From Ectocarpus siliculosus (lineage: Eukaryota; Sar; Phaeophyceae; Ectocarpales; Ectocarpaceae), in the NCBI GenBank assembly GCA_000310025.1, contig FN649746.1, positions 3,360,581 through 3,395,772 on the forward strand: a DNA stretch of 35,192 nucleotides, in the 5' to 3' direction. Positions 19,310 to 30,800 of this stretch are shown in pieces (positions within the stretch are counted from its first letter, which is position 1; each line of letters starts with the position of its first letter). The notes beneath the pieces are model-generated. The model had not been told where the DNA came from and made no database searches. It worked only from the letters and a program-made list of their open reading frames with translations. Position numbers and translations under genes: made by a program.

Positions 19310-21560
19310 CAGATCAAACGAACGAAATAAATCGGTATTTTACATTCACTATCGCTCCACCAAAAATCACGAGAGACAAAGAAGAAAGAAAAACGCCTTC
19401 TCGTTCATCGCTCCATCCACCCACACCAACGATCAAAAGCTGTCTTCTTCGTTTTCTCTGCATACCTCGACCCAAACCAAAGTCGATCAACGAGGTGTCG
19501 AGGCGAGGTTGTCTTCTCTTTATCCAAAACAACCACCCGGCGACTCGCCACGACCAAAGGCCAACGAAACATGTGTTTCGCGTGTCAGCCCACACTCATG
19601 AATCAATTCATCCCCACACGCAATGGCACAGCATGAGCGATTCTTAGCTCTACATCTAAAAAAAGAAAATCTTCAAGCAGACCTCTACACGATACGCCAC
19701 AATCAGCCACGGCGGCAAGCCACCCACCCCCTACCAAGAGGCAACCAACCCTTCACGTGCCGTCTAGCATCCACAAAATACCGACACGTATGTAAGATAA
19801 CGACGAAAGAGAAAAACAAAGAGTACGACACTGCAGCAAAGCCAACCAAGCAGGACCACCCGGTAACGGACCCAACAACTCGAAACGAGATGCACGACAA
19901 ACCCCCAGCCCCGAGGCTCGGGGCTCTACATAACTTGCAGCGAGGCAATGCTTGCGGGGCCGGCCATCCATGGTGCGGAGCACGATAAAGCAGGCTGTGG
20001 CGGCAGGGGGTTCGAATCACGCCCAGACGCAGCAGGAGCACACCTAGCCAAGACTTGACTCGCCATGGGGGCGCTTGTCGTTGTACTTGGGCGCACGCCC
20101 CTTCATCCTACTGCAGCACGCTCTCTAATAGAAAAACAGGCAGCCGGTCTATCAAGGCACGATATATCGCCAAAAAACACAAGTCACTGTTGTGGCGCCC
20201 CGTCGTCTCACGCAGCTCGTTCGCGTGTACCATCAATCACACCACCCCCAGAGAATCACAAAGCGTGTAGTGTTCTATCACCAATCACATCTATGTTTTG
20301 TCTAAACAGGCGCAGCGAGCGCGAAAAATAAACCTTAACCCGCACCTTCCCGTCGAAAGCGGTACCGTGGCGGCTTCCACAAGACACTCTCGATCCATCT
20401 AGAAGTAATACTACAGCGACGTGAAATTTGGATAATTTTGTGGTGTTGGACGTGCGTGCGTGCATGTCTACAGTGCCCCCTGTAGAGTTGAGAACCCGCG
20501 CAAGCGCACGCCTGGTTCTATGTAACACCGAAGTTCCCGCCCAGTCGAAACAGCAACCTTCGCCGTGGGCGTGAACGACACAAATCAATTCATGGCATCA
20601 CTTCCTAGCGCCATCTACTCTCTCTTTCTTCTAACGATCGCCACGTTTAACACATCACTTCTCTATGTGCACGTCACTTCTATGCAGAAAATATTCGCCC
20701 GAGCTTCTGTACCCGTAATCCATGAACAACAAGCTTCCGTTTTTCTACTCCCCCCTCCCTGCTCTGGCCATCACACGGAGGCCAGAAGGGCGATTGTCTT
20801 CAGTTCCCATTGGAGATGTGCCCCTGGACATTCATTCCTGACACCCTTGCCCGTACATGTACTTCGCCTCCCTCCATGATACACAGCACATTTTGTACTT
20901 CAAACACGTTCACTCCCATTTCACGTCCGTGCTTCGTTTGCACCACACGGAACCACACACTTTCGTCAGACAACACCAGGCGCAGACCTCAAGCATCTAC
21001 TACATCCAACACTCCTCTCCTCTCCTCTAACATCCTCTTCAAGGTTGCTCGCGGACACAACAAGTCGACCACCACTCGTGAATGAATACATTGTATATTG
21101 CGATTCGATCTTGACCTTCAACACCCCGCATCTGGGCCAACAAACATCAAGGAAAGTCTACAATTTCGGCCGTAGATTTCCTAGTAGACACCCGGCCGCT
21201 GACAACTTGGAATACGTCAAGCACGGCAACCGCCCCTATCAATCCTGACTCCACCATACCAAAGCCACAGGTTGAGCATGTCGCCGGCTACTATACCGTG
21301 TTCCTGGCTGAAACTACAAAAAAAAAACTCCGCGGACTTTTTTCTTTTTTTTTTTGTCTTCACTTCAAATCAGCGCTCACAGCTCTAGTGCCGTTTTACT
21401 CCAACCCGTGGTCACACAGAAGAGACCCTCTCTACCCTCCCCTCCTGCGGTACCTTGCCTTCGATTTTTAATGCGAGAAGAGTTCAGCACTCTCTTCCCT
21501 CTGTGTACACACGAACTAGCGCTTTTCACTGGGCCAGAAGCGGAAGCGAGAGAAAAAACT
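19310..21560. other. A/C-rich spacer without a recognised gene
   Basis: The plus strand is rich in CA, AAC and ACC words, which leaves long frames open by composition (for example 19044-19601). A perfect 8-bp stem with a 3-nt loop, AGCCCCGA-GGC-TCGGGGCT, lies at 19907-19925. Poly-A and poly-T runs lie at 21316-21356. No family motif is visible on either strand. Confidence 0.4.
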
Positions 21561-21578
21561 CACTTTGCAAGAAAAGCT

Positions 21579-21655
21579 CGCTTACGCCGGGATTCGAACC
21601 CCTGACCTTACCTCTAGAAGGTTTCGAGGATACCAACTAGACCACCGGGGGGCGA
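21579..21655 (-). pseudogene. tRNA-like sequence, probably a tRNA pseudogene or SINE head
   Basis: Minus strand has an A box (TGGTCTAGTTGG) and a B box (GGTTCGAATCC) at normal tRNA spacing. The acceptor arms do not pair and the T stem has only three good pairs, so a working tRNA is unlikely. If the loop TTCTAGA is the anticodon loop, the anticodon would be CTA. It lies about 90 bp past the trehalose gene stop, on the same strand. Confidence 0.4.
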
Positions 21656-21743
21656 GCGGCTTTGGTTGTCGTGGGATAGTTGGACAACTCCACCCTGATC
21701 GATGGGGTCGGATCAGGCCACATCATACTTAGATAAAGAGTAC

Positions 21744-21813
21744 TCAGAAGCTCGGCGGCTCCGATTCCGGCTGCGCTACCGACTGAAGGAACTCGGCCAA
21801 TGAGAGCGAAATC
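21744..21813 (-). CDS. TPS: TPS last exon (tentative)
   Basis: After a CTGACAG acceptor the required frame reads ISLSLAEFLQSVAQPES and then a stop at 21744-21746. The intron before it is pyrimidine-rich. Support is only the phase match and the plausible short helix. Confidence 0.45.
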
Positions 21814-24800
21814 CTGTCAGGTCGATTCCCGATCAGCAGCAGCCGGCGGCGGGGGCGCAGCCAAAGGCGAGCAAGCACCAGCCGGTGATGGAGGGCCATC
21901 ATCGACCAGAGCGCGTGCGGTAGAGACGGGGGCGGAGCGGAGGAGCGGCGAGTTCAGAGGCCGAGAGATGATAAACCGACGAAGCAATGAAAGCGAGGGA
22001 CAATGCGAGAAGTTGAACGCCATGCCGGGGTAACGGGCACCGCACGGCGTGTTGCGATAAAAAAAGACCAACAACAGCAGCAGAGGCAACAACAACACCA
22101 GGCACAGGTAGACGAATCCGTTCGAGAAACTCCCAAACAATCTTGCACAAGACCAAAAATCACGCAGCAGCAGCAGCAGCAGCAGCACAAAACAAAAAAA
22201 ACAGCAGCAGCTTCACGCACCTAGGCTTTCCCCCGATCGTGTACGAGTGCCGCCGTACGACGGGCATCCCCTGCCCGACGTTCATCGCCCGAACGGCCAT
22301 CGAGACCTCGGGGATGGGGTCGAACGCCCCCCCGCCGTCCGCAAACGACGCCATGGACGAGTGGTTCTTGACGGTAGTGCCACTAGCGGTAGCATCACCG
22401 GCGTCGGCGTTACTAGCAGAGGCGGACCGGAAGGATCGGGTAGGGGACACGGATTGTGTCATCCCTCTGTGGGGCTCTAGCATGGGGGAGTTGGAGATGC
22501 CCACCGCTGCCGCGCGGGGTGCGAGCATGGACCGTTGCGCAGTCCCGTGTCGGGAGGTCTGTGCATTCAGACACCATCCATCGCGTTTTTGTGATGTTGG
22601 CAGAACGAGGGGGCACGGTACATGGTGGGATATGGGGGGTGAGAACAAACCATTGACCGCACTACCGTGCTTGCGTGTTTCGGGGCATGATGAGCCAAAT
22701 CATCCAGATTTCGCTATGTTGACAAGAGTGAGGGGCACGGCAGATGGTGGGATGGGGGTGAGAACAAGCCAATTACCGCACTACGGTGGATGCATGCTTC
22801 GGGGCAACACTCGAGACGAGGGCAGAAAGGTACAGCTCCATCGAGTATTTTCCCGTCCTCTCACACTGTAGAGATGAGCTCTGTTTACTTGGGCTACCGG
22901 AAGCAGCCGCTGCAGCGACATGAAAAAGACCGCTTCACAACGGCAACCACAGCGACCAGGGCTGCAAAAGAGCCATCAAGAGCGATGAACCGACAACGTT
23001 GTCGCTCATCCCATAGAGAGCCACAGGAGATGTTTTGAAAACATCATGCATGCCAAATACAGATGTTTTGTGACTATTAATAGCACCAGCTGGCATAAGT
23101 GACAATACCTCAATGTTAGGCATCAATAGTAGAACTCAAAAATACGCCCCAGTATCTCACGCCCCCCCCATCACTCACTGCGAAGACTTAAAACACATCC
23201 CCTCCTTTGACTGCCGTGGTATTGTCTCGAACGGGTACAATAGTTGTTCTGCGATTGCATTCACTTCTGACAAAAAAAAAGCAACAGCAACGGCAACGGC
23301 AACTCACCACCCTTCCCAGGATGCGCAGCAGTGAGACGACGGCGGTAACCCCCGGCAGCCAAGCATCCGCGTCAGACGGCTTGCTCCCCACCGTAACCGT
23401 AAACAGATGCGTCTGCGGCGGCGGCGGCTGCTGCTGCTGCTGCATGGCCTGGTGGCGCCCCGACTCCGCAGCAGGCGTCACGTTCTCCTTGCCGGTGGGC
23501 AAGACGGAAGGGGGAGTAAACGCTGGGGCAGCTTCGGCTCCCGGCCCGTCCGTGTGAAACGGAGCAGAGGCGGGGGAGGCGGAGGGGCCGACGGAGCATT
23601 GTCCCTTGGACGTGGCCACTCCTTCGTACGACTGCAAAAAACAATAAACGGGTTGACAAGTACAAACCAAGAGAGAAGGATTGTTCAGCAAGGCTTGAAC
23701 TCAAATAATGAAAATCGCACCGACAGTTTGGCGATGAATGGCAACAAGCACGTATCTTAACTCCTCCTGGCTGCTGGTTGCGGGTAAGACGTGCGTCACG
23801 CGAAAACACACCAGGTGAATGTGGAACCCATACTAAACCCTATACACTCCGATATCCCGTACTAAAATCAGTATACTTGGATCCCCCACACTGAAACCAG
23901 TACAACGGCGCGCCCATACTGAAACCAGTACAAAAAGATTGCCCACGTTTTGACCATACTATCCCAAAAAACGTGTTTCCCTCTGGCCAAGAAGTACGTC
24001 TTCAGTTGTTGGTACAGGTGCCACCCTGCTTGAAAAACTAAGGACCATCCATTCAGACACACGCGTGGACATCACAAACGGGCCCGACATTTCCAACCAG
24101 AGTCGTATTGCTCAGGGCCAAAGTGACCCTCTCTGGCTGTATTTTAGTGCTCGGGGGTACATGCGTGCCGCGGGGGGGGGGGGGGGGGGGGGGGCCCCCC
24201 CCCCAAAAATTTCCAAAAAAAAAAACCCAAACCCCCGTGTGGGGGGCAAAAAGGGGAAAACCCCGGTCCCCGGGGGGGCAAAATCCCTCCCCCCGGAGGG
24301 GAAAAAAAAAANNNNNNNNNNNNNNNNNNNNNNNNNNNNNNNNNNNNNNNNNNNNNNNNNNNNNNNNNNNNNNNNNNNNNNNNNNNNNNNNNNNNNNNNN
24401 NNNNNNNNNNNTTTTCCCCCCCCCAAAAAAAAACTTTTCCATTTTTTGGTGAGGGGCCCCCCCTGCTTAAAAAATAAAGGGCCTCCCTTTGAGAAAAGGG
24501 GGGGGACATAAAAAAGGGGGCGAAATTTTCCACCAGGGGTTTTTTTGTTGGGGGCAAAAGGGCCCCTTTTGGGTTTTTTTTTTGGCCTGGGGGGGAAACC
24601 CGCCCCGGGGGGGGGGGGGGGGGGGGGGGGCACGCATCCTCAAAATCTTCGAAAATAAGAACTCATAACTCATGTTGCTGGGTCAATATGGGGATTACGC
24701 ATGTCCAGGAGGGTCAAATTCTTCGCACCTTGACGGCGATGAACATTTCCTCGTCGCTGACATCGTCTCCCACGCAGAGGCAGAACCTTCCTCCGGCAGA

Positions 24801-27800
24801 CGAGGCAGTCGACACGGCTGCGTCTGTGTCCGTGGCGTCAGCCGGAGCGGGGAAGCTCGAAACCTCGGACGGCCACCCCAGGCGGTCCAGCACCATGTGC
24901 ACGAAGTTGCCTTTGTTCGCTCCCCTCGCACGCACCTACAGCAGTTTCATCGCATCACGTTGGGTTGTGCCAGGCTAAGTGTCGAATCGCGATCATCGGA
25001 AACTGACAGCGGTGAGAAAGACAAGAAGAAAGTTGCGTGACTGCTGTCAAACTCACTTTCGCTATGCCAAAATATGAGAGGGGAAACACACAAATGTTTC
25101 CCAAAACCAACGTTAAAAAACATATTAAAAGTACGAATGACAGGTAAAAAATATACTCTTCACTTGGTTTTGGCATAGACCACCGACAATTGAAATTGAA
25201 AAACATGGGTAGAGGGACGACGACAACAACCAAGACTCATTGTATGCATAGCAAGACTCGAAAAAGAGGCAAAAAGGGCACATCTCTGCCCAAGAAGCCA
25301 AGAATTACATAGTGAGCGGGGCCCGTAGGCACTTGCTGCTGCGACAAAACACAAACTCGTGCCACCCGAACATACACCGCATCCTGCCACCAACACATTT
25401 GTACATTTGTTCAGTTGGTTCGGTTCTTTTTCCTCGCCAATCTTTCGACTGGATGCGGCAATGATAATAAAAACACACGAGTCTCGTTCACAACAAGAAG
25501 GGGGTGTAGCTCAAATGGTAGAGCGGTTCATTAGCATTGAACAGGTAGGGAGATCGATGCTCTCCACCTCCACTTTTTGTTTTTCTTCAATTCGTTTTTT
25601 CCCTTTTTTCCTTGCTGCAGAAGCCGCTTCGAAAAACACCGAGCGCCAATTTGCGGAGTTTGTCTTCTGTACTGCTGAAATAATCGAAGTCGCGTTGACG
25701 ATCTTTTCTTGCTGCAAAACGATATACAAACGGGTTGTGGGTATCCAATAAGAGGGGAGGAAATGCTGAAACCCTTCTGGTGATACCGTAAAAGACCGAA
25801 GGCAAACGTATCAGGAGCAGAGGCGGAGACTGTGTGGCACCCCCCGGCTCGTGCTTCAAACACACACCGAAGTGCCTAGCGAACCACACCGAAAACAACT
25901 CCGATGGCTTCGTTGACTTCTACTTCGTAAATAGTAAGACACAAAAAATGTCTAATTTTGCACACTACCGTCTTTTTGGGGTACTGTAGTTGGCTTGTGA
26001 CCACGGAAGGCGTCCGCGTCAGTTGTACTGTTATACTATAGTATAGTATAGTATTGTAGTTTAGTACAGTAGTATAGTATAGTATAGTGCTGACATTAGA
26101 AGGTACTGAGCGGAGACCGGAACGGTCTTGACGGTCAAGATTACAACAACAACAAAAACAACGACAACAACAACAACAACCATGCAGCAGTCTACGCAGC
26201 AAAATTGATTAAGCAAACATATGGGATAAAGTATTGAATCCGTGCTTTAGGGTTAGGGATAGGGTTCGGGTTAGGGATAGGGTCTGCGTGCCCCCTCCCT
26301 ATTCGTTCTCTAGATACTCTTAAAATCCTGCGTAGGCGGTCCCAACCATCTCAAAATCTTAACAGCGCAGTGTTTGCGCAGTCTGTCGGATGATACATCT
26401 TGAATGCATACCTCAAGGTAAGCGCCGCCGCTGCCAGTGTCCGAGTTCAGCCCGTCCTCGTGGGTGATCTCGATAGCACCAAACCCCTCCGAGGCAAACG
26501 AAGCCACAGAATTAGACCGCGTCGATCCCGTCACGGCGGTAGTGCTGACGTTCACGTTCAAGCCCATCATCATCTTGCTCATGCTGGCGGCTTTGCTGCT
26601 GCCGCTGTTCTTGCAGATGTTAATGTTTTCGATTCCCCCGCCGCCGCCGCCGCCGCCGCCGCCTCCAACAACTCCGGTTGTTGTCCCGGCGGGGGTGGTT
26701 CCCGCGAAAAGGACGCCTTCGACGGGGGTGTTCGTCGCGCCAGAGAAACGGAGGACGTCCGTCAGCTCGTCTTGCAGCTTCTTGGCCTGTCGATTGAATC
26801 GACACACGCGGGAAAAACAACGGGGGCATACACTGTGTTTGGTACGAGTGTCAAGGCTTAGCCAGGGATGGTTCATCGCCACCCCCTCCCCCACCAAAAA
26901 AAATTGGTAGGGTGGGGCGTAGAGTAGTAGTGGGGGGAAAAACAGAGCGTAGCCGGGGGTGGTTCATCAACACCCCCACCCCCACCAAAAAAACAAAACC
27001 CGGGAACATTACCGGCGGAATGCGCCTGAGCGTTGTATGATCATGCTTCTAGCCTTCGACAGATTGATTGGTCCATGCTGCAGCGACACGAACAAGACTT
27101 CACGTCATCGCTTGACGGCTCCTAATCTCAACCTTTCCGGCAATTAGCAACACGCGATTTGTTGATCTTGGCAAGGCCAGCTACTGCTGCCTGACACAGA
27201 CAACTACCACCAGTTTGGGCAACAGCAATGCCGGCCTATCTCTCTTTGCGTCAATCACTACAAGGACAAATATTATCAAGTCCAGGCATCGGTGAACAGG
27301 GTACAGGATCTGCTGCTTTTCTCCTTCCGAACTTACCTCTCTTGATCAACCAATACACGAACATACCAAGTCCAAAAAATCGGTTAACAGGTTCACAGGA
27401 CACAGGACCTGCTGCTTTTCTCCTTCCGAACTTACCTCTCTTGATCAACCAATACACGAACATACCAAGTCCATAAAATCGGTCAACAGGTTAACAGGGT
27501 ACAGGACCTGCTACTTTCCTCCTTCAGAACTAACCTCTCTTGATCAACCAATACAACAACATACCAAGTCCAAAAAATCGGTTAACAGGTTCACACGGTA
27601 CAGGTTTTCTCTTTCCGAAAACGCCTGACGACGGGGGACGCTAAGCAGCGAGTACCTCAACTTTTCTCAAATGTTACAACAGCCATGTCGCCAGCGGAGA
27701 GCTCGCTTGTCAACCAGCATGTGTGAACGTCAATCAAAACAGACGAGTAACAAGATCCAACTCACAAGGCAAAACGCTGCTGAGTCAGTACAAACGTCGC

Positions 27801-30800
27801 CTTCAAAACGAGCGTAACAACATTTCTGTTAACTTTTGTGCTGGCCAATCAGCGCGGTAGCTGTCCCTGGGTCTCGTCAACAGTGTTGTTCATTCCGACT
27901 GCTGTAGGCCAACACCTGGACAAAAAACAAAACAAACGTTCTTGCCTGCATGGCTCCGAATTCCGGTTCTGCGTCCCCGTAATGCCACAGCATCGCGGTG
28001 CCCTTCTCCTCGATGTACGACCCGTGGGTGTGGACCTGATTGGCCGACACGACGACAAACGTGTCCTTCTGATTGGTCCAAATATAGAACCTCCGAACCG
28101 GCGATGTGGCTTCGCCCTCCGTGAAAATGTCTTCGGTTTGGACGGAATTGAGCCAGCGAAGGGGATGAAAAAGTACTACCGAAGGATGAATGATGTGGCG
28201 TCGCCCTCCGTGAAGATGGATGGCTTCGGGTTGGATGGAATTGAGCCAGCGAAGGGGGTGCAGAAGAACTACCAAAGGAAAGGAAATTAATTGTTCTGAC
28301 GACGACTTCGGCATGGATGGGATGAGACGGTGACAGGGGTAAGATGGCAAGGATGAATGAAATCGTGCTTTTTCGTTTTTTCGATTGGTTCAAGAAATCC
28401 TTACTCCGTTGCCAACATGCTTCAAGCCAAATCAAGTGCGATGAAGTGAATATGTTGCTTCGTCGATTTGGAATTTTGGAAATTTTTGAAGCAAGATCGG
28501 TGTGTATAAAATGGCCCAAATAACCCTAACGCTGACCCTAACCTGGAAGTTTTGCATGAAACGCCTCGCCACCGACTTCCACGCCGTGTCCATCAGGCCC
28601 GGATGCAGAGCCTCCCATCCGTCCCCACCGACGCCGACACCACCAGACTCCCTGTCAAATGGGATTCGATACCATGGGTCGCACGGAACAATCAATCAGC
28701 CAGGATATCGAAGCTCTCTTGTATTGTAGACTTCGACAAGAAAGTGATCAAACCCTTGCGCCACCTTTTTCCACCGTGTGATTCTTGTTGAACACCTCAT
28801 TAGTGCCGATGGCTTTCGTGCTAAATCTATTGAAAACTGACGAGGTGGTGCAAACAGATGCGGGATATATATCCTGAAAACATGCGGTAATCTTGACTAA
28901 GAAAAGCATACCTGTCGTTCGAAGGCCAGCGGTAGAATGACCCGTGCTCCGCGGCCAGTCCTAGTCCCTGTCATTTCATGCCATGTCATGTCATCACGTC
29001 ACGTTGTGGGGTCACGCAATTCAAGTGAGGCGAGTCAAATCGAGCCACACAAGGAAGGAACGTCACGTTCAGGCCAAGGGAAAGGGAGAATCAATCACGC
29101 GAGTGACGGAAAGCAGGGGAGTGGCGGTGAGCTCCAACGCTTTGGTACAATGATGGTTCAAACCATGTACTAATCCTCTAACCACCACGCTATTTTTCCG
29201 ACAAGTCTTCCTTAAAAACAAGCTCTAGCTACGTGGCATTTCCCCGAGCAAAGACCCAGCTCTTCCCCAGCCGAGGCACACCTCCCGTCTTTCGCCGACA
29301 GACACATGAAAGCAGAGGCATGCCTTTCGCTAACAGATGAAGTAAGTCACAACATCCGTTCGCCTAACAGACTCCACACCAGCAATCCCTTGCTAAGCTC
29401 CCACAAGTGTGCGCCTCGAGTCTCAGCAAACACCCATTGAACTGCGTGTGAGCAGCGTTCGCGTCGCATGTTACCTTGATGTGGCCGAAAGCCGCCTGCA
29501 GCTCATCCTTTCCGCGCCCACTAACGACGAACACGATGTTGCACGGATCCCGGCACAGTTCAGCAAGCCCCTCCTGGACCGCCCGGCCGGGACGCAACCC
29601 GGCTGCCTGTCGGATCATCGCGGCGGTACGGTACACGCGGTAAAACCGCACAACAAAAAACACGGGACGAACAAAAAAGGCGGTATACTGTCTTGTTTCT
29701 TTCTCGCGGAAAACAATCGAGAGGGCAAGCGCTGCAGGAGGGGTGGGTAGGGGAGCAACCCTTCTGTGATACCACGAAGCCCCCACCCGGCAGAAACGCT
29801 TGTGAGTGCTGATTTTAAGCGATGGCATCACGGTTTGATTCCACCCATTCACCACGGGGATTCTGAAAGGCTAACACTGAAAGCACGGAGCGATTGGCCA
29901 CCTAACTAGAGGAATACAGATGACTTATCGATCTAAATGTTAACGAGTGTATGGCACTACAACGCTCTCTAGGGTAGCGGGGGTGCGGTGCACTGACTGA
30001 CCTTAGACTTTCTCCTGTCGAAGTCTGCCTTTGCATCCATCGCCTTCGGTTGTGCGATTGGAGATTCTTTGACGAGGGTTCCTCCGTAGTCTAGCAAGAA
30101 CACCCGCTGCTTGCTAGCGCTGCGTGAGAAAAGGGGGGGGCACGAAAGAATCACACCATAAGCACAAAGTACGCGTGAGAACATGAAGGTGAGAAAAGAG
30201 GGAAATCACGGCAGGACCATACATGGGGGAAACGAACGTGCAGCGAGCAGAAAGTTCACGGCGATCGCAAGAGCAGCAGCATCAGCAACTACAATGCAGA
30301 ACACGGATACAAGCAAACGGTAAGGTGGCAGTTTATCGCCATTAGCAGTTTCGCCACCATTCGCTCTTCCAAAATCGACAGCAGAGAGCAACAGGCTCTC
30401 TGCTTCTTGGTGTGGTTCTTGGCGGTCTCACACCGGAGCTTGTGTTGACCAGCGATGCGCTCGTAATATTTCAACACAGCAACAGCAACAACGACAACGA
30501 CAACGACAGACATTTTCAACAGGGCAACACCAACACCAACGGCAAACCCAACGACGACACAAAAGCAACGACGACACAAAAGCAACAACATCGAGGAGGG
30601 AAACGGCACTGGGAAGCCGTACGACACGAGGCGAAGTATCTACAACCCTGATGATGGGTATTTCACAAGGCACCGAACAATGTTCTGCTATTCTCGAGAG
30701 GAATGAATCTACAATCGAACACGATCGATCAAATGTTAGATTTTGTGTTCGAGGCACCTCTGTAGTCAGGCCCGATTGACAAAAAAGAACAAAGCGAGGC

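Noticed and set aside
19044-19601. Plus-strand frame of 185 codons
   Set aside because: A/C-rich low complexity lacking stop codons by composition; includes a duplicated TATA-like unit and no domain.
21579-21655. Suppressor tRNA (CTA anticodon)
   Set aside because: Acceptor stem does not pair and the T stem is broken, so a functional suppressor is unlikely.
24053-24673. Frames across the N gap rich in Pro, Phe, Gly and Lys
   Set aside because: Products of homopolymer artefacts and Ns.
27228-27476. Frame with a 33-residue repeat
   Set aside because: It is the translation of an intronic 99-bp minisatellite, open on both strands.
27254-27620. CRISPR-like array
   Set aside because: Direct repeats without unique spacers of constant length; it is a plain minisatellite in a eukaryotic intron.
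29130-29195. tRNA-like words on the minus strand (GGTGGTTAGAGG, GGTTTGAACC)
   Set aside because: The two boxes are too close and no cloverleaf can be drawn.
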